A DNA stretch of 64,000 nucleotides from Shewanella psychropiezotolerans (GTDB lineage: Bacteria; Pseudomonadota; Gammaproteobacteria; Enterobacterales; Shewanellaceae): contig NZ_CP041614.1 in NCBI RefSeq assembly GCF_007197555.1, forward strand, positions 1,232,001 to 1,296,000. Reading direction: 5' to 3'. The notes under the pieces are model-generated. The model saw only the letters and a program-made list of their open reading frames with translations. It was not told the DNA's origin and ran no database searches. Positions 24,988 to 33,080 of this stretch are shown here, piece by piece (positions within the stretch are counted from its first letter, which is position 1; every line of letters begins with the position of its first letter). A program made the position numbers and the translations under genes.

Positions 24988-26478
24988 TTATTTAAGGTAT
25001 CTTTGCTCTAGATGACGCCTAAAGAATTTAGGGTTTAGGGTCTCTCCTGTAGCGCGCTTAACCAGTTCTTCGGTGGTTAATAAGCTGCCTTGAGACCAGA
25101 TGTTCTTGTCCAGCCAATCGAAAACCTGAGCTATGTTACCTTGGGCCAGCAGTTCATCAACCGGACCTAAGCTCGCTTCCATAGCGAATCTAAATTGCGC
25201 CGCATACATGGCACCTAAGGTATAACTGGGGAAGTAACCTAGTTCACCTACGGCCCAGTGGATATCTTGCATACAACCATTACGGTAATCATCTCGGGTA
25301 TCTATACCCAACAACGACTTCATATGCTCCGCCCAGAACTCGGGAAGGTCAGCAACGTCTAAACTACCGTCGACTAAGCCCTTTTCGGCCTCGAAACGCA
25401 ATAGAATATGACATGGGTATGTGACTTCATCTGCATCGACTCGTATTAAACCTGGCTTGACTCGGGTATAGATGTGATTGAGTTCACCTATGGTGAGTTG
25501 GCTGTTTAGGTGCTTGCGTAGCTTAGGCTGGATCTGAGTGAGAAAACCTTCGCCGCGGCCTAGCTGCATCTCACAAAATAGGCTCTGACTCTCATGTATC
25601 GCCATTGAACGATGACCGCCAGCAGGTTGACCACGCCACTCCTTCGGGAGTCCCTGTTCATATCTCGCGTGCCCCGTTTCGTGGACTATTCCCATTAAGC
25701 CGCTGGTAAAGTCTGCTTCATCGTAACGCGTGGTTAAACGTATATCACCGGGTACGCCGCCACAGAAAGGGTGGCTGCTGACATCTAAACGACCTTGGGT
25801 GAAATCAAACCCCAGATATGCCATCACATCCCGGCCCAGTGCCTCCTGGCTTCGGGCTGAATATTTAGCCAATGATATCTTGCTGTCACCGGCTTGCAGC
25901 CCTTGAACCGTCTCTATTAATCCAGGTAGCCAGGATTTAAGATCGCCAAAAATATGCTCGAGGCGTTTGGTGGTCATGCCTGGCTCAAATTTATTTAACA
26001 AGGCGTCGTAGGGAGTGAGCTCTTGCGCCTGTGCCCGTATGGAAGCTTCCTCTTTTACCAGTTTCATCAGGGCTTCAAGATTAGGTTTGAATCCCTGCCA
26101 GTCATTATTAGCTCGCTGCTCACGCCAAGCATGTTCGCAGCGGTAAGCCAGCTGTGTTTTAGCTTGAACGAGGTCGGCGGGAACGACATTGGCTTGCATG
26201 AACTGATAACGGATCTCTCTGAGGTTAGACATTTGGTGACTATCGAGTAGCTCCTCTTCGGCCTGTTCGATACTGGTTTCGATAAAACAATCTGTTTTTA
26301 GCTCATGAATATGACGAGCCAGTTCGGCCATAGCGGCCCCTCGACTTTCGCTGCCGCCAATAGGCATCATGGTGGCCTGATCCCAATCACCTAAGGCACT
26401 AAGATGTTCGAAGTGGGCGATTTTCTGAAAGTGTTCAGTTAAATGCAGGTAATGGGGCGTACTCGGTGAGTGTGTCAT
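24988..26478 (-). CDS. M32 carboxypeptidase Taq
   Basis: The 496-residue cytosolic zinc metallopeptidase shows the M32 signature HEXXH as HETGH (His266, Glu267, His270) and the downstream HESQSLF motif supplying the third ligand (the HES/GQ region). It starts THYLHLTEHF-like with SALGDWDQATMMP, also a family hallmark. The length matches the usual 490-510. It removes C-terminal residues with broad specificity, probably in peptide turnover. It heads a leftward pair with the GNAT gene. Confidence 0.93.
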   Translation of the reverse strand: MTHSPSTPHYLHLTEHFQKIAHFEHLSALGDWDQATMMPIGGSESRGAAMAELARHIHELKTDCFIETSIEQAEEELLDSHQMSNLREIRYQFMQANVVPADLVQAKTQLAYRCEHAWREQRANNDWQGFKPNLEALMKLVKEEASIRAQAQELTPYDALLNKFEPGMTTKRLEHIFGDLKSWLPGLIETVQGLQAGDSKISLAKYSARSQEALGRDVMAYLGFDFTQGRLDVSSHPFCGGVPGDIRLTTRYDEADFTSGLMGIVHETGHARYEQGLPKEWRGQPAGGHRSMAIHESQSLFCEMQLGRGEGFLTQIQPKLRKHLNSQLTIGELNHIYTRVKPGLIRVDADEVTYPCHILLRFEAEKGLVDGSLDVADLPEFWAEHMKSLLGIDTRDDYRNGCMQDIHWAVGELGYFPSYTLGAMYAAQFRFAMEASLGPVDELLAQGNIAQVFDWLDKNIWSQGSLLTTEELVKRATGETLNPKFFRRHLEQRYLK

Positions 26479-26696
26479 GCTGGCTCTTCATCAAATTTTC
26501 ACTTGCGTTATGTTATCACTCAATCTTCAGCAGTGCTTAGTGATATGTAAAAAGCTTAATCTTAATATTGTTTCTATATTGTTTTGGCTTTGCTATTATT
26601 TTAAACAATACGGATTAAGTTTGTGAACAAGGTAAGTTCACTAATCTCGTTAAGTTTCAATAAAATGGATGCGGTAATACACATGGAGGCGACAAT

Positions 26697-27344
26697 ATGG
26701 TGGACTTTCTACTCACCCAAGCTAATTTACCTTTTACACTCTCTCTTACGTTTGTACTCATACTCGGCGTGTTCGAAGCACTGTCGTTGTGCATTGGTTA
26801 CAGCCTAGTGGGGGCTCTGGATGATTGGGCGCCCAGCGATCTCGATATTGACTCCGATGCGGATAGTTCCGCGGGCGGGAGTGGCTTAACCGAGATTGCC
26901 GCTTGGCTTTGTCTGGATAGGTTGCCATTACTTATCTGGTTTGTGCTGGTGTTGGTCAGTTTTTCAATCACTGGCTATATTAGTAATTACATCTCATTGG
27001 CTATCAATAATGAGCTACTTCCTCAAAGTGCAACTCTGCCCATAGCACTCTTCTTTACGGCCTTCTCCTGCCGTTATATCGGTGCACTCGTTGCCAGTAT
27101 ATTACCTAAAAATGAATCCAGTGCCGTGTCTATCGATGGCCTACTCGGCAGTGTTGGCACAGTGACCATAGGTTGTGCGATTAAAGGCAATCCCAGTGAG
27201 GCCTTAGTCAAAGATCAGTATCAACAGAAACATTATGTACTGGTGGAGCCGGAATTAGCTGGCATCGAATTTAGTCGTGGTACTCAAGTCGTGTTGCTAA
27301 GAAGGGAAGGGACTGTATGGTCTGCAGCAAGGTTTGATTCTTAA
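26697..27344 (+). CDS. YqiJ-like membrane protein with OB-fold tail
   Basis: The 215-residue protein starts at an ATG preceded by GGAGG seven bases away. It has an N-terminal helix (about 12-38), an acidic linker (DLDIDSDADSS), two central helices (about 68-95 and 108-132), and a C-terminal beta-rich OB-like domain (about 143-215, SIDGLLGSVGTVTIG). This matches the YqiJ/DUF1449 family, whose members normally pair with a flotillin-like YqiK. Here no yqiK follows; a terminator closes the transcript at once. A membrane-stress role is only inferred from the family. Confidence 0.78.
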   Translation: MVDFLLTQANLPFTLSLTFVLILGVFEALSLCIGYSLVGALDDWAPSDLDIDSDADSSAGGSGLTEIAAWLCLDRLPLLIWFVLVLVSFSITGYISNYISLAINNELLPQSATLPIALFFTAFSCRYIGALVASILPKNESSAVSIDGLLGSVGTVTIGCAIKGNPSEALVKDQYQQKHYVLVEPELAGIEFSRGTQVVLLRREGTVWSAARFDS

Positions 27345-27401
27345 CCGTTCAAGATATTGGGGAGCTTTGCGCTGCTAATATCAGATAGATAAGAGATAAG
27401 A

Positions 27402-27443
27402 AAGACATTAAAAAAGCACCTTAAGGTGCTTTTTTAATGTCTT
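27402..27443. terminator. Bidirectional terminator, 42-bp perfect palindrome
   Basis: The sequence from 27402 to 27443 is perfectly self-complementary, with AAAAAAGCACC arms that give a T-run in either direction. It lies between convergent genes. Confidence 0.93.
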
Positions 27444-27467
27444 GAGTAAAGCGATAGGTTAACTTGC

Positions 27468-28097
27468 TTATTCTACAAGAAGTGCCATGGCCGGTAGCTG
27501 ATTATCGGGGCAGATGAGATAGGCCTTATGATGTTTAATGAGGCTAGCTTTCTTATTGCCTTGGCTTAGCAGCAAACCATGTTTGGCTGCCATTTTTGCC
27601 AACTCTTGCTCATTGGCGCGGACATAGAGGGTGATGGTCTTAGTCAACTGATCGCCATCTATGTGTCCATCATATTGTTTATTCGAGATAATCAGGCTGT
27701 TTTGGCCACTGCTATCTAGCTTTAGCTTAGTGGTGACTTCAGAATCTAAGATAACGACCCAGTCATTTTCTTTAAGCTCACTTAACATGGCGTTCAGAGA
27801 TGCACCCACTGCCTGATTTTGTTCTGCTGCCAGATATTGTCCTTCTATGCGTTGCAACACAGAGGTCAGTTGAGCTGCAGCACCCATGCTGCGGGCATCA
27901 CGGATCCACTGGTTAAGCTCTTTGGCGATCAACTTAGAGAAGCGTCGCTCCTTCAGAGCTTGAACCATCCAATTACACAGGAAGTGACTCTCGGCCGCGG
28001 CCGTTTTAACGACATTCTTGCTCTTGCTGCGCTCTTCGAGCGCTGCAAGGCCTGCTTGAGTAATTTCGATGAGGGCCTGATTATAATTAGTCATCAA
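27468..28097 (-). CDS. Conserved protein, probable DUF2913
   Basis: The 209-residue soluble protein has an N-terminal helical part with AAAESHFLCNWMVQALKERRF near residues 33-53. I associate this with the DUF2913 family found in Vibrio and Shewanella. The C-terminal half is alpha/beta and ends in an ALLVE tail. No catalytic motif is recognised. It starts 16 bases after the rhlE stop on the same strand, so it is probably co-transcribed with the helicase. Confidence 0.6.
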   Translation of the reverse strand: MMTNYNQALIEITQAGLAALEERSKSKNVVKTAAAESHFLCNWMVQALKERRFSKLIAKELNQWIRDARSMGAAAQLTSVLQRIEGQYLAAEQNQAVGASLNAMLSELKENDWVVILDSEVTTKLKLDSSGQNSLIISNKQYDGHIDGDQLTKTITLYVRANEQELAKMAAKHGLLLSQGNKKASLIKHHKAYLICPDNQLPAMALLVE

Positions 28098-28113
28098 TTT
28101 ATTCCCTTAAGCC

Positions 28114-29421
28114 TTAGCGGATTTTCTTGGCCTTAGTGGCCGGTCTGTTAGAGGAGTTTTTCACTTTTACTCGACGGCCTTCCATGTTTCTCTCACCGAC
28201 GATCTGGGCACCTGCGTTATCTTCACGCTGCTGTTTCTTGGCGAAGCTACGACGATTCTGTAGTTGCTTGATTAGCAGGTCTCGGCTACCGACTTCATAT
28301 CCGGGGATTGTGATACGGCGCAGTTTCTTGCCGATTAATGTTTCGATATCGTATAGGGTGCGCTCCTCTTCACGGCTCACCAGAGAGATGGCCACTCCAG
28401 ATTTACCCGCACGACCGGTACGACCGATACGGTGAACGTAATCTTCGGCAAGGAAAGGCAGATCATAGTTAACTACGTATTCGAGATCCTGAATATCAAG
28501 GCCGCGTGCTGCCACTTCGGTGGCAACTAAGGCGCGAACCTTACCCTCTTTAAATTCTCTTAAGGCGCGGCGACGGTTGCCTTGGGCCTTCTCACCATGG
28601 ACCACAGATGAAGGAATACCATCCAGGTTGAGCTCTTTAACCAGCTTATCGGCGGCATCACGAGTGGCGGTAAAGACGAGTACCTGTTGCCAGTTTTTCT
28701 TACCGATAAGCTCGGAGAGTAGCTCGCGCTTGCGACGTTGTTCAACAGGATAAATGACCTGGCTAACTGTGTCAGCTGTACTGTTTTGGCTGTTTAGACT
28801 GATAAGTTTAGGCTTGACTAACATGTCGTTAGCCAGTTTCTTCACGGCACTGGAGAATGTCGCCGAGAAGAGTAAGTTCTGACGCTGCTTGTTGACAGCC
28901 TGCATTATTTTTTGGATATCGCTAATAAAGCCCATATCTAACATGCGGTCGGCTTCGTCCAACACCAAAAATTCGACATTAGACAGGTTTAAGTTACAGG
29001 CTTGAAGGTGCTCGAGCAGGCGGCCCGGGGTAGCGACTATGATGTCTGTGCCACGTTTAAGTTTCTGTGCCTGACTCTCTAACTTTACCCCACCATAGAT
29101 GGTCAAGACGGAGATATCGATATACTTGCTGTAATCACTGATGTTGTCGGCGATCTGAGAGGCAAGTTCACGTGTCGGTGTGAGGATCAGCGCCCGAGTA
29201 TTCGATCTCTGTGTCTGCATCGGGTTATCGAACATTTTCTGCAGAATAGGCAGTGCGAAGGCTGCGGTTTTACCTGTGCCGGTTTGAGCACTGGCTAAGA
29301 CATCCTGACCACGGCGGATCGCCGGTATGGCTTCTTGCTGAACAGGCGTCATTTTTTGATAACCGCATTCAGAGATAGCGCGCAAAATCTCGGGAGCAAA
29401 ACTAAAAGATTCAAATCTCAT
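28114..29421 (-). CDS. rhlE: RhlE-type DEAD-box RNA helicase
   Basis: The start at 29421 (MRFESFSFAPEILRAI) fits the family; the frame is open to 29448. The 435-residue protein has the Q motif, Walker A AQTGTGKT, DEAD box LDEADRMLDM, SAT, and motif VI HRIGRTGRAGKSG, then a basic C-terminal tail (RRVKVKNSSNRPATKAKK). It is a cytosolic ATP-dependent RNA helicase, with family roles in ribosome maturation and cold growth. About 100-450 bases of untranslated or promoter sequence lie upstream, with no other leftward gene. Confidence 0.93.
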   Translation of the reverse strand: MRFESFSFAPEILRAISECGYQKMTPVQQEAIPAIRRGQDVLASAQTGTGKTAAFALPILQKMFDNPMQTQRSNTRALILTPTRELASQIADNISDYSKYIDISVLTIYGGVKLESQAQKLKRGTDIIVATPGRLLEHLQACNLNLSNVEFLVLDEADRMLDMGFISDIQKIMQAVNKQRQNLLFSATFSSAVKKLANDMLVKPKLISLNSQNSTADTVSQVIYPVEQRRKRELLSELIGKKNWQQVLVFTATRDAADKLVKELNLDGIPSSVVHGEKAQGNRRRALREFKEGKVRALVATEVAARGLDIQDLEYVVNYDLPFLAEDYVHRIGRTGRAGKSGVAISLVSREEERTLYDIETLIGKKLRRITIPGYEVGSRDLLIKQLQNRRSFAKKQQREDNAGAQIVGERNMEGRRVKVKNSSNRPATKAKKIR

Positions 29422-29448
29422 CTTGGGGCCTCTATTTAACTTGTTCAT

Positions 29449-29734
29449 TCACCTGACCATACGCAGGTAATCTTCTCTACTCATCAGGCGGTGAGCGCCT
29501 AAACCACGAATAATTCGCGGCGGCGGAGTATAGCAATTTTTAGCCGGTTTTAACAGCATATCATTTTCTGCTCTATATCAGGCCCATGCTAGCTTTCTTT
29601 GAATTATTTTTGAGCCGATATATAGAGAGAAAAGGCGAAGGATTTGACAGTTTGAGGCTTTGGACTAGGCTTTATTGGATTCATATTAATCCTATTATCT
29701 GGTCAGTAGGCTTGATATAACGCATGGAGGCTAT
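29449..29734. other. Divergent intergenic region, rhlE and REC-EAL side
   Basis: This AT-rich region is the probable rhlE leader and promoter. A small CTATATC/GATATAG inverted pair lies between about 29570 and 29625. No convincing gene or strong operator is seen. Confidence 0.4.
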
Positions 29735-29872
29735 ATGGCACTTTTTCATTGTGTATTGAAAGGGATAATTCGTCATACTTTAGGTGATCTATTTTCACCT
29801 TGTTTCGCTTGTTTCATTTTTGGCTACCAGTCTCTTTTCGCAGTATTCATCTGCCCATCGCTATCTCACTAG
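29735..29872 (+). CDS. Possible 45-residue small protein or leader ORF
   Basis: An ATG at 29735 preceded by a perfect GGAGG (29726-29730) opens 45 codons ending at TAG, nine bases before the REC-EAL start. The predicted peptide (starting MALFHCVLKGIIRHTLGDLF) is hydrophobic and has four Cys. The strong ribosome binding site and tight spacing to the next gene suggest real translation, possibly coupled to it. No family is recognised, and chance cannot be excluded. Confidence 0.35.
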   Translation: MALFHCVLKGIIRHTLGDLFSPCFACFIFGYQSLFAVFICPSLSH

Positions 29873-29881
29873 AGAACTAAT

Positions 29882-31072
29882 ATGTCTATCAATGTACTCG
29901 TTATCGATGATTCCTTAACTTGCTGCCGTGTTCTCAGCGAATACCTAATGCAACTTGATGTTAATCGTGTGGAATATTGCACCGATGCTGACTCGGCGAT
30001 TAAAATTTTGACCAAGTATATCAAGGACTATCAAGTTGTTGTCGTCGATCTGCACATGCCAAATATGGATAGTATCGAACTCTTGATGAAGCTAAGTGAC
30101 CTAGGTTATAAGGGAGGCGTCATTATAGCTTCTGCGATGGAAAATCGCATCATAGAAGCGGCAGATAAAATTGTAATTAATTCAAGTCTTCGTCTCTTAG
30201 GCGCATTAACTAAACCAGTTTCAACTAAGCAACTTAAGCTGTGTATCGAGCGGCTATTTATGATGGAATCAGACCTGGCGCCTAAGCCTGTTTCTATCTC
30301 TCTTGATGAGTTACATCGGGCCTTGAATGAAAATAAGGTGGTCCCCTATTTCCAGGCTCAGATGGATGCCAAAACGGGAGACATTGTCGGGTTTGAAGTC
30401 CTATGCCGTATTCAGTTGGGCAATAAGCTGCAACTGCTTTCTCCTGCAAACTTTCTTGAACTAGCCGAATCTCAAAATCTTCTCAACGAATTGACTGAAA
30501 AGTTACTGGAGAAGGCCTTGTCACAATGGAAGCTGATAAGCCAAGATGACTCCTGTGCTAATTGCAGCCTCTCCATCAATCTGAGCCCCAGCCAACTGAA
30601 TCAAGCTAGCTGGCCCAATCGATTGCTAAAGTATTGCCATGACAATCAAATGGAGGCAGCGCAACTCACCATAGAGATCACCGAGAACCAGGCATTGAGT
30701 GAGCAGAGTCAATATTCAAGTATCAGTCGACTACGCTTACATGACTTCGGGGTCGCCATCGATGACTTCGGCACCGGATACACTAATCTCACTCAGTTGT
30801 GTTGCTTACCCATCAGCGAGTTGAAGTTAGACATGAGTCTGGTTAGGGGGATTCACCATGACCCTCTAGCGCAAACGATTCTAAAATCCTTACAAGAGAT
30901 CAGTAATAAACTAGGGGTGAAGCTGGTAGCCGAGGGAGTCGAAGATCTGAGGGATCTTAACTATCTGGAGAAAATTGATAACTTACGCTTGCAAGGTTTT
31001 TTAATTTGCCGACCTAAACCATTCGACGACTTGATGTGTTGGCTTAAAGCACATAAGAAAGTGGGGGATTAA
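29882..31072 (+). CDS. REC-EAL c-di-GMP phosphodiesterase
   Basis: The 396-residue protein has an N-terminal receiver domain (about 3-125, phospho-acceptor Asp in VVVVDLHMPNMDS) and a C-terminal EAL domain (about 140-390). The EAL signature reads EVL (GFEVLCRI). Downstream catalytic residues are present: NLSPSQ, ITENQA, IDDFGTGYT, LKLD, AEGVE and LQGFLICRP. Active hydrolysis of c-di-GMP to pGpG is therefore expected, gated by phosphorylation from an unlinked kinase. The layout resembles VieA-type regulators without a DNA-binding domain. It could affect the c-di-GMP riboswitch at 39415, but that link is inference. Confidence 0.9.
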   Translation: MSINVLVIDDSLTCCRVLSEYLMQLDVNRVEYCTDADSAIKILTKYIKDYQVVVVDLHMPNMDSIELLMKLSDLGYKGGVIIASAMENRIIEAADKIVINSSLRLLGALTKPVSTKQLKLCIERLFMMESDLAPKPVSISLDELHRALNENKVVPYFQAQMDAKTGDIVGFEVLCRIQLGNKLQLLSPANFLELAESQNLLNELTEKLLEKALSQWKLISQDDSCANCSLSINLSPSQLNQASWPNRLLKYCHDNQMEAAQLTIEITENQALSEQSQYSSISRLRLHDFGVAIDDFGTGYTNLTQLCCLPISELKLDMSLVRGIHHDPLAQTILKSLQEISNKLGVKLVAEGVEDLRDLNYLEKIDNLRLQGFLICRPKPFDDLMCWLKAHKKVGD

Positions 31073-31198
31073 AGCCCAGGGCTAGAGATAAGCCTATTGT
31101 TACAAGTGAAGTGCTGGTTAGTGCTGGGGCTAAGCCAAGCCGGCCGGTTTCTGTAGAGCTCTGTGGGACCCGAGTTTCAAATTACACTATCTAATGCA

Positions 31199-32371
31199 CT
31201 AAGCTGAGTGTCTGTTTAGTAGATTCTGGATCATCAAGGTCACCAAGCCTGCTAGTGCTCCCCAAAGAGCCGAGCCTATGTGCCATAACACGAGATCCGA
31301 TGCGGTGACTAGCAAGGTTAACAATGCGGCTTCACTATAACGTGGTGAGCTTAGGGCTTGTTGTAAGCTAGTGCCTATGGTCGATAATAAGGCGATTCCC
31401 GCGAGAGCCAATATGAGTGCAGATGGCAAACTTTCGAATAGGGTCATCAAACTGACAGCGCTTATTCCCATTAAAATGTAGAACACTCCTGCGGCGACTG
31501 AGCTCCAATAACGCTTGTCTGGCCTGGGATCTGCGTTCTCAGTCATACAGATTGCCGCCGTAATAGCAGCCAAATTTATACCGAAGCCGCCAAAGGGGGC
31601 GATCATCATGTTAACGATTCCGCTCACCGTTATGGTGCGTGACACCGGTGGGTGGTAATTATGAGCCTTGAGTACCGCTATGCCGGGCATATTCTGGGAT
31701 GCCATGGTGACAATAAACAGGGGTAAACCTATGCTGATAAAGGCCGACAGATTGAACTCGGGCTGAATGTAATCTAGCTCACTCATCTGCCATTGCAGTT
31801 GGGGTAGCTCAATTAACTGCATGGTCCAAGCTACGCCGAAACCTGCGATGAGTACTGCTAACATGGTGTAGCGAGGGAGCGTGTGCTTGCAAATCAGATA
31901 CGTGATAAGCATAGCCAAGACTAAGGGGGCTTGCTGATTCATCAGGTTGAAGGTGTTTATGCCGAAATTAATCAAGATACCCGCCAGCATGGCGCTGGCT
32001 ATCTGTTGTGGGATTTTATTCATCACCTTCTCAAACCAGCCTGTCATACCCGTTAGAGTGATCAAGGCCGCCGAGAAGAGAAAAGCCCCCACTGCTTGAT
32101 TAATAGTGAAGCCCTGAGTGCCAGAGATGAGCAGTGCGGCCCCAGGTGTAGACCAGGCGATAAGGATTGGTACCCGATAGTACAGAGAGAGGCCGATGGA
32201 GGTAGCCCCCATGCCAAGGCCCAGCGCGAAGATCCAGCTCGATACCATCTGCAGATCCCCGCCCAGATTGATAGCCGCTTGATAGATAAGGGCCACAGTG
32301 CTGGTGAACCCGACCAATACGGCGATAAAGCCTGTGTTGATGCGGTTTAGAATTAAGCTTATCTGGGTCAT
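31199..32371 (-). CDS. BenE/YdcO family transporter
   Basis: The 390-residue inner-membrane protein with about 11-12 helices matches the BenE family: IAWSTPGAALL near residues 72-82, ASAMLAGILINFG, MASQNMPGIAVLKA and APFGGFGINLAAITAAICM. BenE members import benzoate with protons; YdcO homologues have unknown substrates. It is divergent from an XRE-cupin gene across two operators, the ydcO-ydcN arrangement of enterobacteria, so that regulator probably controls it. Confidence 0.9.
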   Translation of the reverse strand: MTQISLILNRINTGFIAVLVGFTSTVALIYQAAINLGGDLQMVSSWIFALGLGMGATSIGLSLYYRVPILIAWSTPGAALLISGTQGFTINQAVGAFLFSAALITLTGMTGWFEKVMNKIPQQIASAMLAGILINFGINTFNLMNQQAPLVLAMLITYLICKHTLPRYTMLAVLIAGFGVAWTMQLIELPQLQWQMSELDYIQPEFNLSAFISIGLPLFIVTMASQNMPGIAVLKAHNYHPPVSRTITVSGIVNMMIAPFGGFGINLAAITAAICMTENADPRPDKRYWSSVAAGVFYILMGISAVSLMTLFESLPSALILALAGIALLSTIGTSLQQALSSPRYSEAALLTLLVTASDLVLWHIGSALWGALAGLVTLMIQNLLNRHSA

Positions 32372-32411
32372 ATCTTAGTGCTCTCTGTGCTTTATATGCT
32401 AATCTCATCTC

Positions 32412-32460
32412 GTGCGTTATAACGCACAATTCGAAACTAACACTGTACGTTATAACGCAC
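32412..32460. promoter_or_regulatory. Two 16-bp palindromic operators
   Basis: GTGCGTTATAACGCAC at 32412-32427 is a perfect palindrome. GTACGTTATAACGCAC at 32445-32460 differs by one base. The centres are 33 bases apart, about three helical turns, placing both on the same DNA face. They lie between divergent benE and the XRE-cupin gene, the natural place for autoregulation by the latter; the second ends 9 bases before its ATG. Confidence 0.85.
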
Positions 32461-32469
32461 AAGGGTGAT

Positions 32470-33012
32470 ATGAAGAAAAACATTAATGGCTCGTTAGGCA
32501 AGCGATTAAAACTGGCGCGAGGTAACAAAGGCTGGAGCCTGGACAGAGCCGGCATCGAGACGGGGGTTTCCAAGGCTATGTTAGGCCAGATTGAGCGGGG
32601 AGAATCCAGCCCTACCATAATCAGGTTATGGAGTATTGCCAATGGCTTCGAGTTACCACTCTCCTATTTTTTGACTGATTTAGAGGTGGCGAAGACGCCG
32701 GGTCTTATGAGCCATGCCGAGTCCGATATTGAGGTTGTGACTCTGTTTCCTTTCGATGAAGAGACTGGCCTGGAAACTTTTCAGATCACCTTAGCACCGG
32801 GGAGAGAATACCTGTCGGCACCACACAATGAGGGAGTGATAGAACACATCATAGTGGTGAGTGGCACTATGGAGTATTTCTTGAATAAGCAGTGGCACAT
32901 TTTGGGTCAGGGCCAAGTGGTTAAATTTGGTGCCGATAGTCAGCATGGCTACCGGAATCTGTCAGATAAGCCTGCCATGATCCATAATATCATCTGTTAT
33001 AAAAAGAGATGA
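32470..33012 (+). CDS. XRE-cupin transcriptional regulator (YdcN-like)
   Basis: The 180-residue protein has an N-terminal XRE helix-turn-helix (about 8-65, LKLARGNKGWSLDRAGIETG) and a C-terminal cupin domain (about 110-178, with HIIVVSGTMEYFL). Its homologue in Escherichia coli (YdcN/SutR) is encoded next to ydcO. Here it is divergent from the BenE gene. The two palindromes upstream are the probable binding sites. The cupin likely senses a small ligand related to the transporter substrate. Confidence 0.88.
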   Translation: MKKNINGSLGKRLKLARGNKGWSLDRAGIETGVSKAMLGQIERGESSPTIIRLWSIANGFELPLSYFLTDLEVAKTPGLMSHAESDIEVVTLFPFDEETGLETFQITLAPGREYLSAPHNEGVIEHIIVVSGTMEYFLNKQWHILGQGQVVKFGADSQHGYRNLSDKPAMIHNIICYKKR

Positions 33013-33036
33013 AGACTCGCGAATAGGGGATAACAG

Positions 33037-33071
33037 AAGCAAGCAGGTCAATCGGTATCACCTGCTTGCTT
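33037..33071. terminator. Convergent terminator hairpin
   Basis: A perfect 12-bp stem (33037-33048 with 33060-33071) has an 11-base loop. It lies between the XRE-cupin and aminopeptidase genes. The T-runs are short, so efficiency is uncertain. Confidence 0.7.
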
Positions 33072-33080
33072 AGATAGGTA

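Noticed and set aside
32100..32642. 180-codon open frame overlapping benE and the XRE-cupin gene
   Set aside because: It crosses the operator region and two well-supported genes in another frame; the product has no family features.
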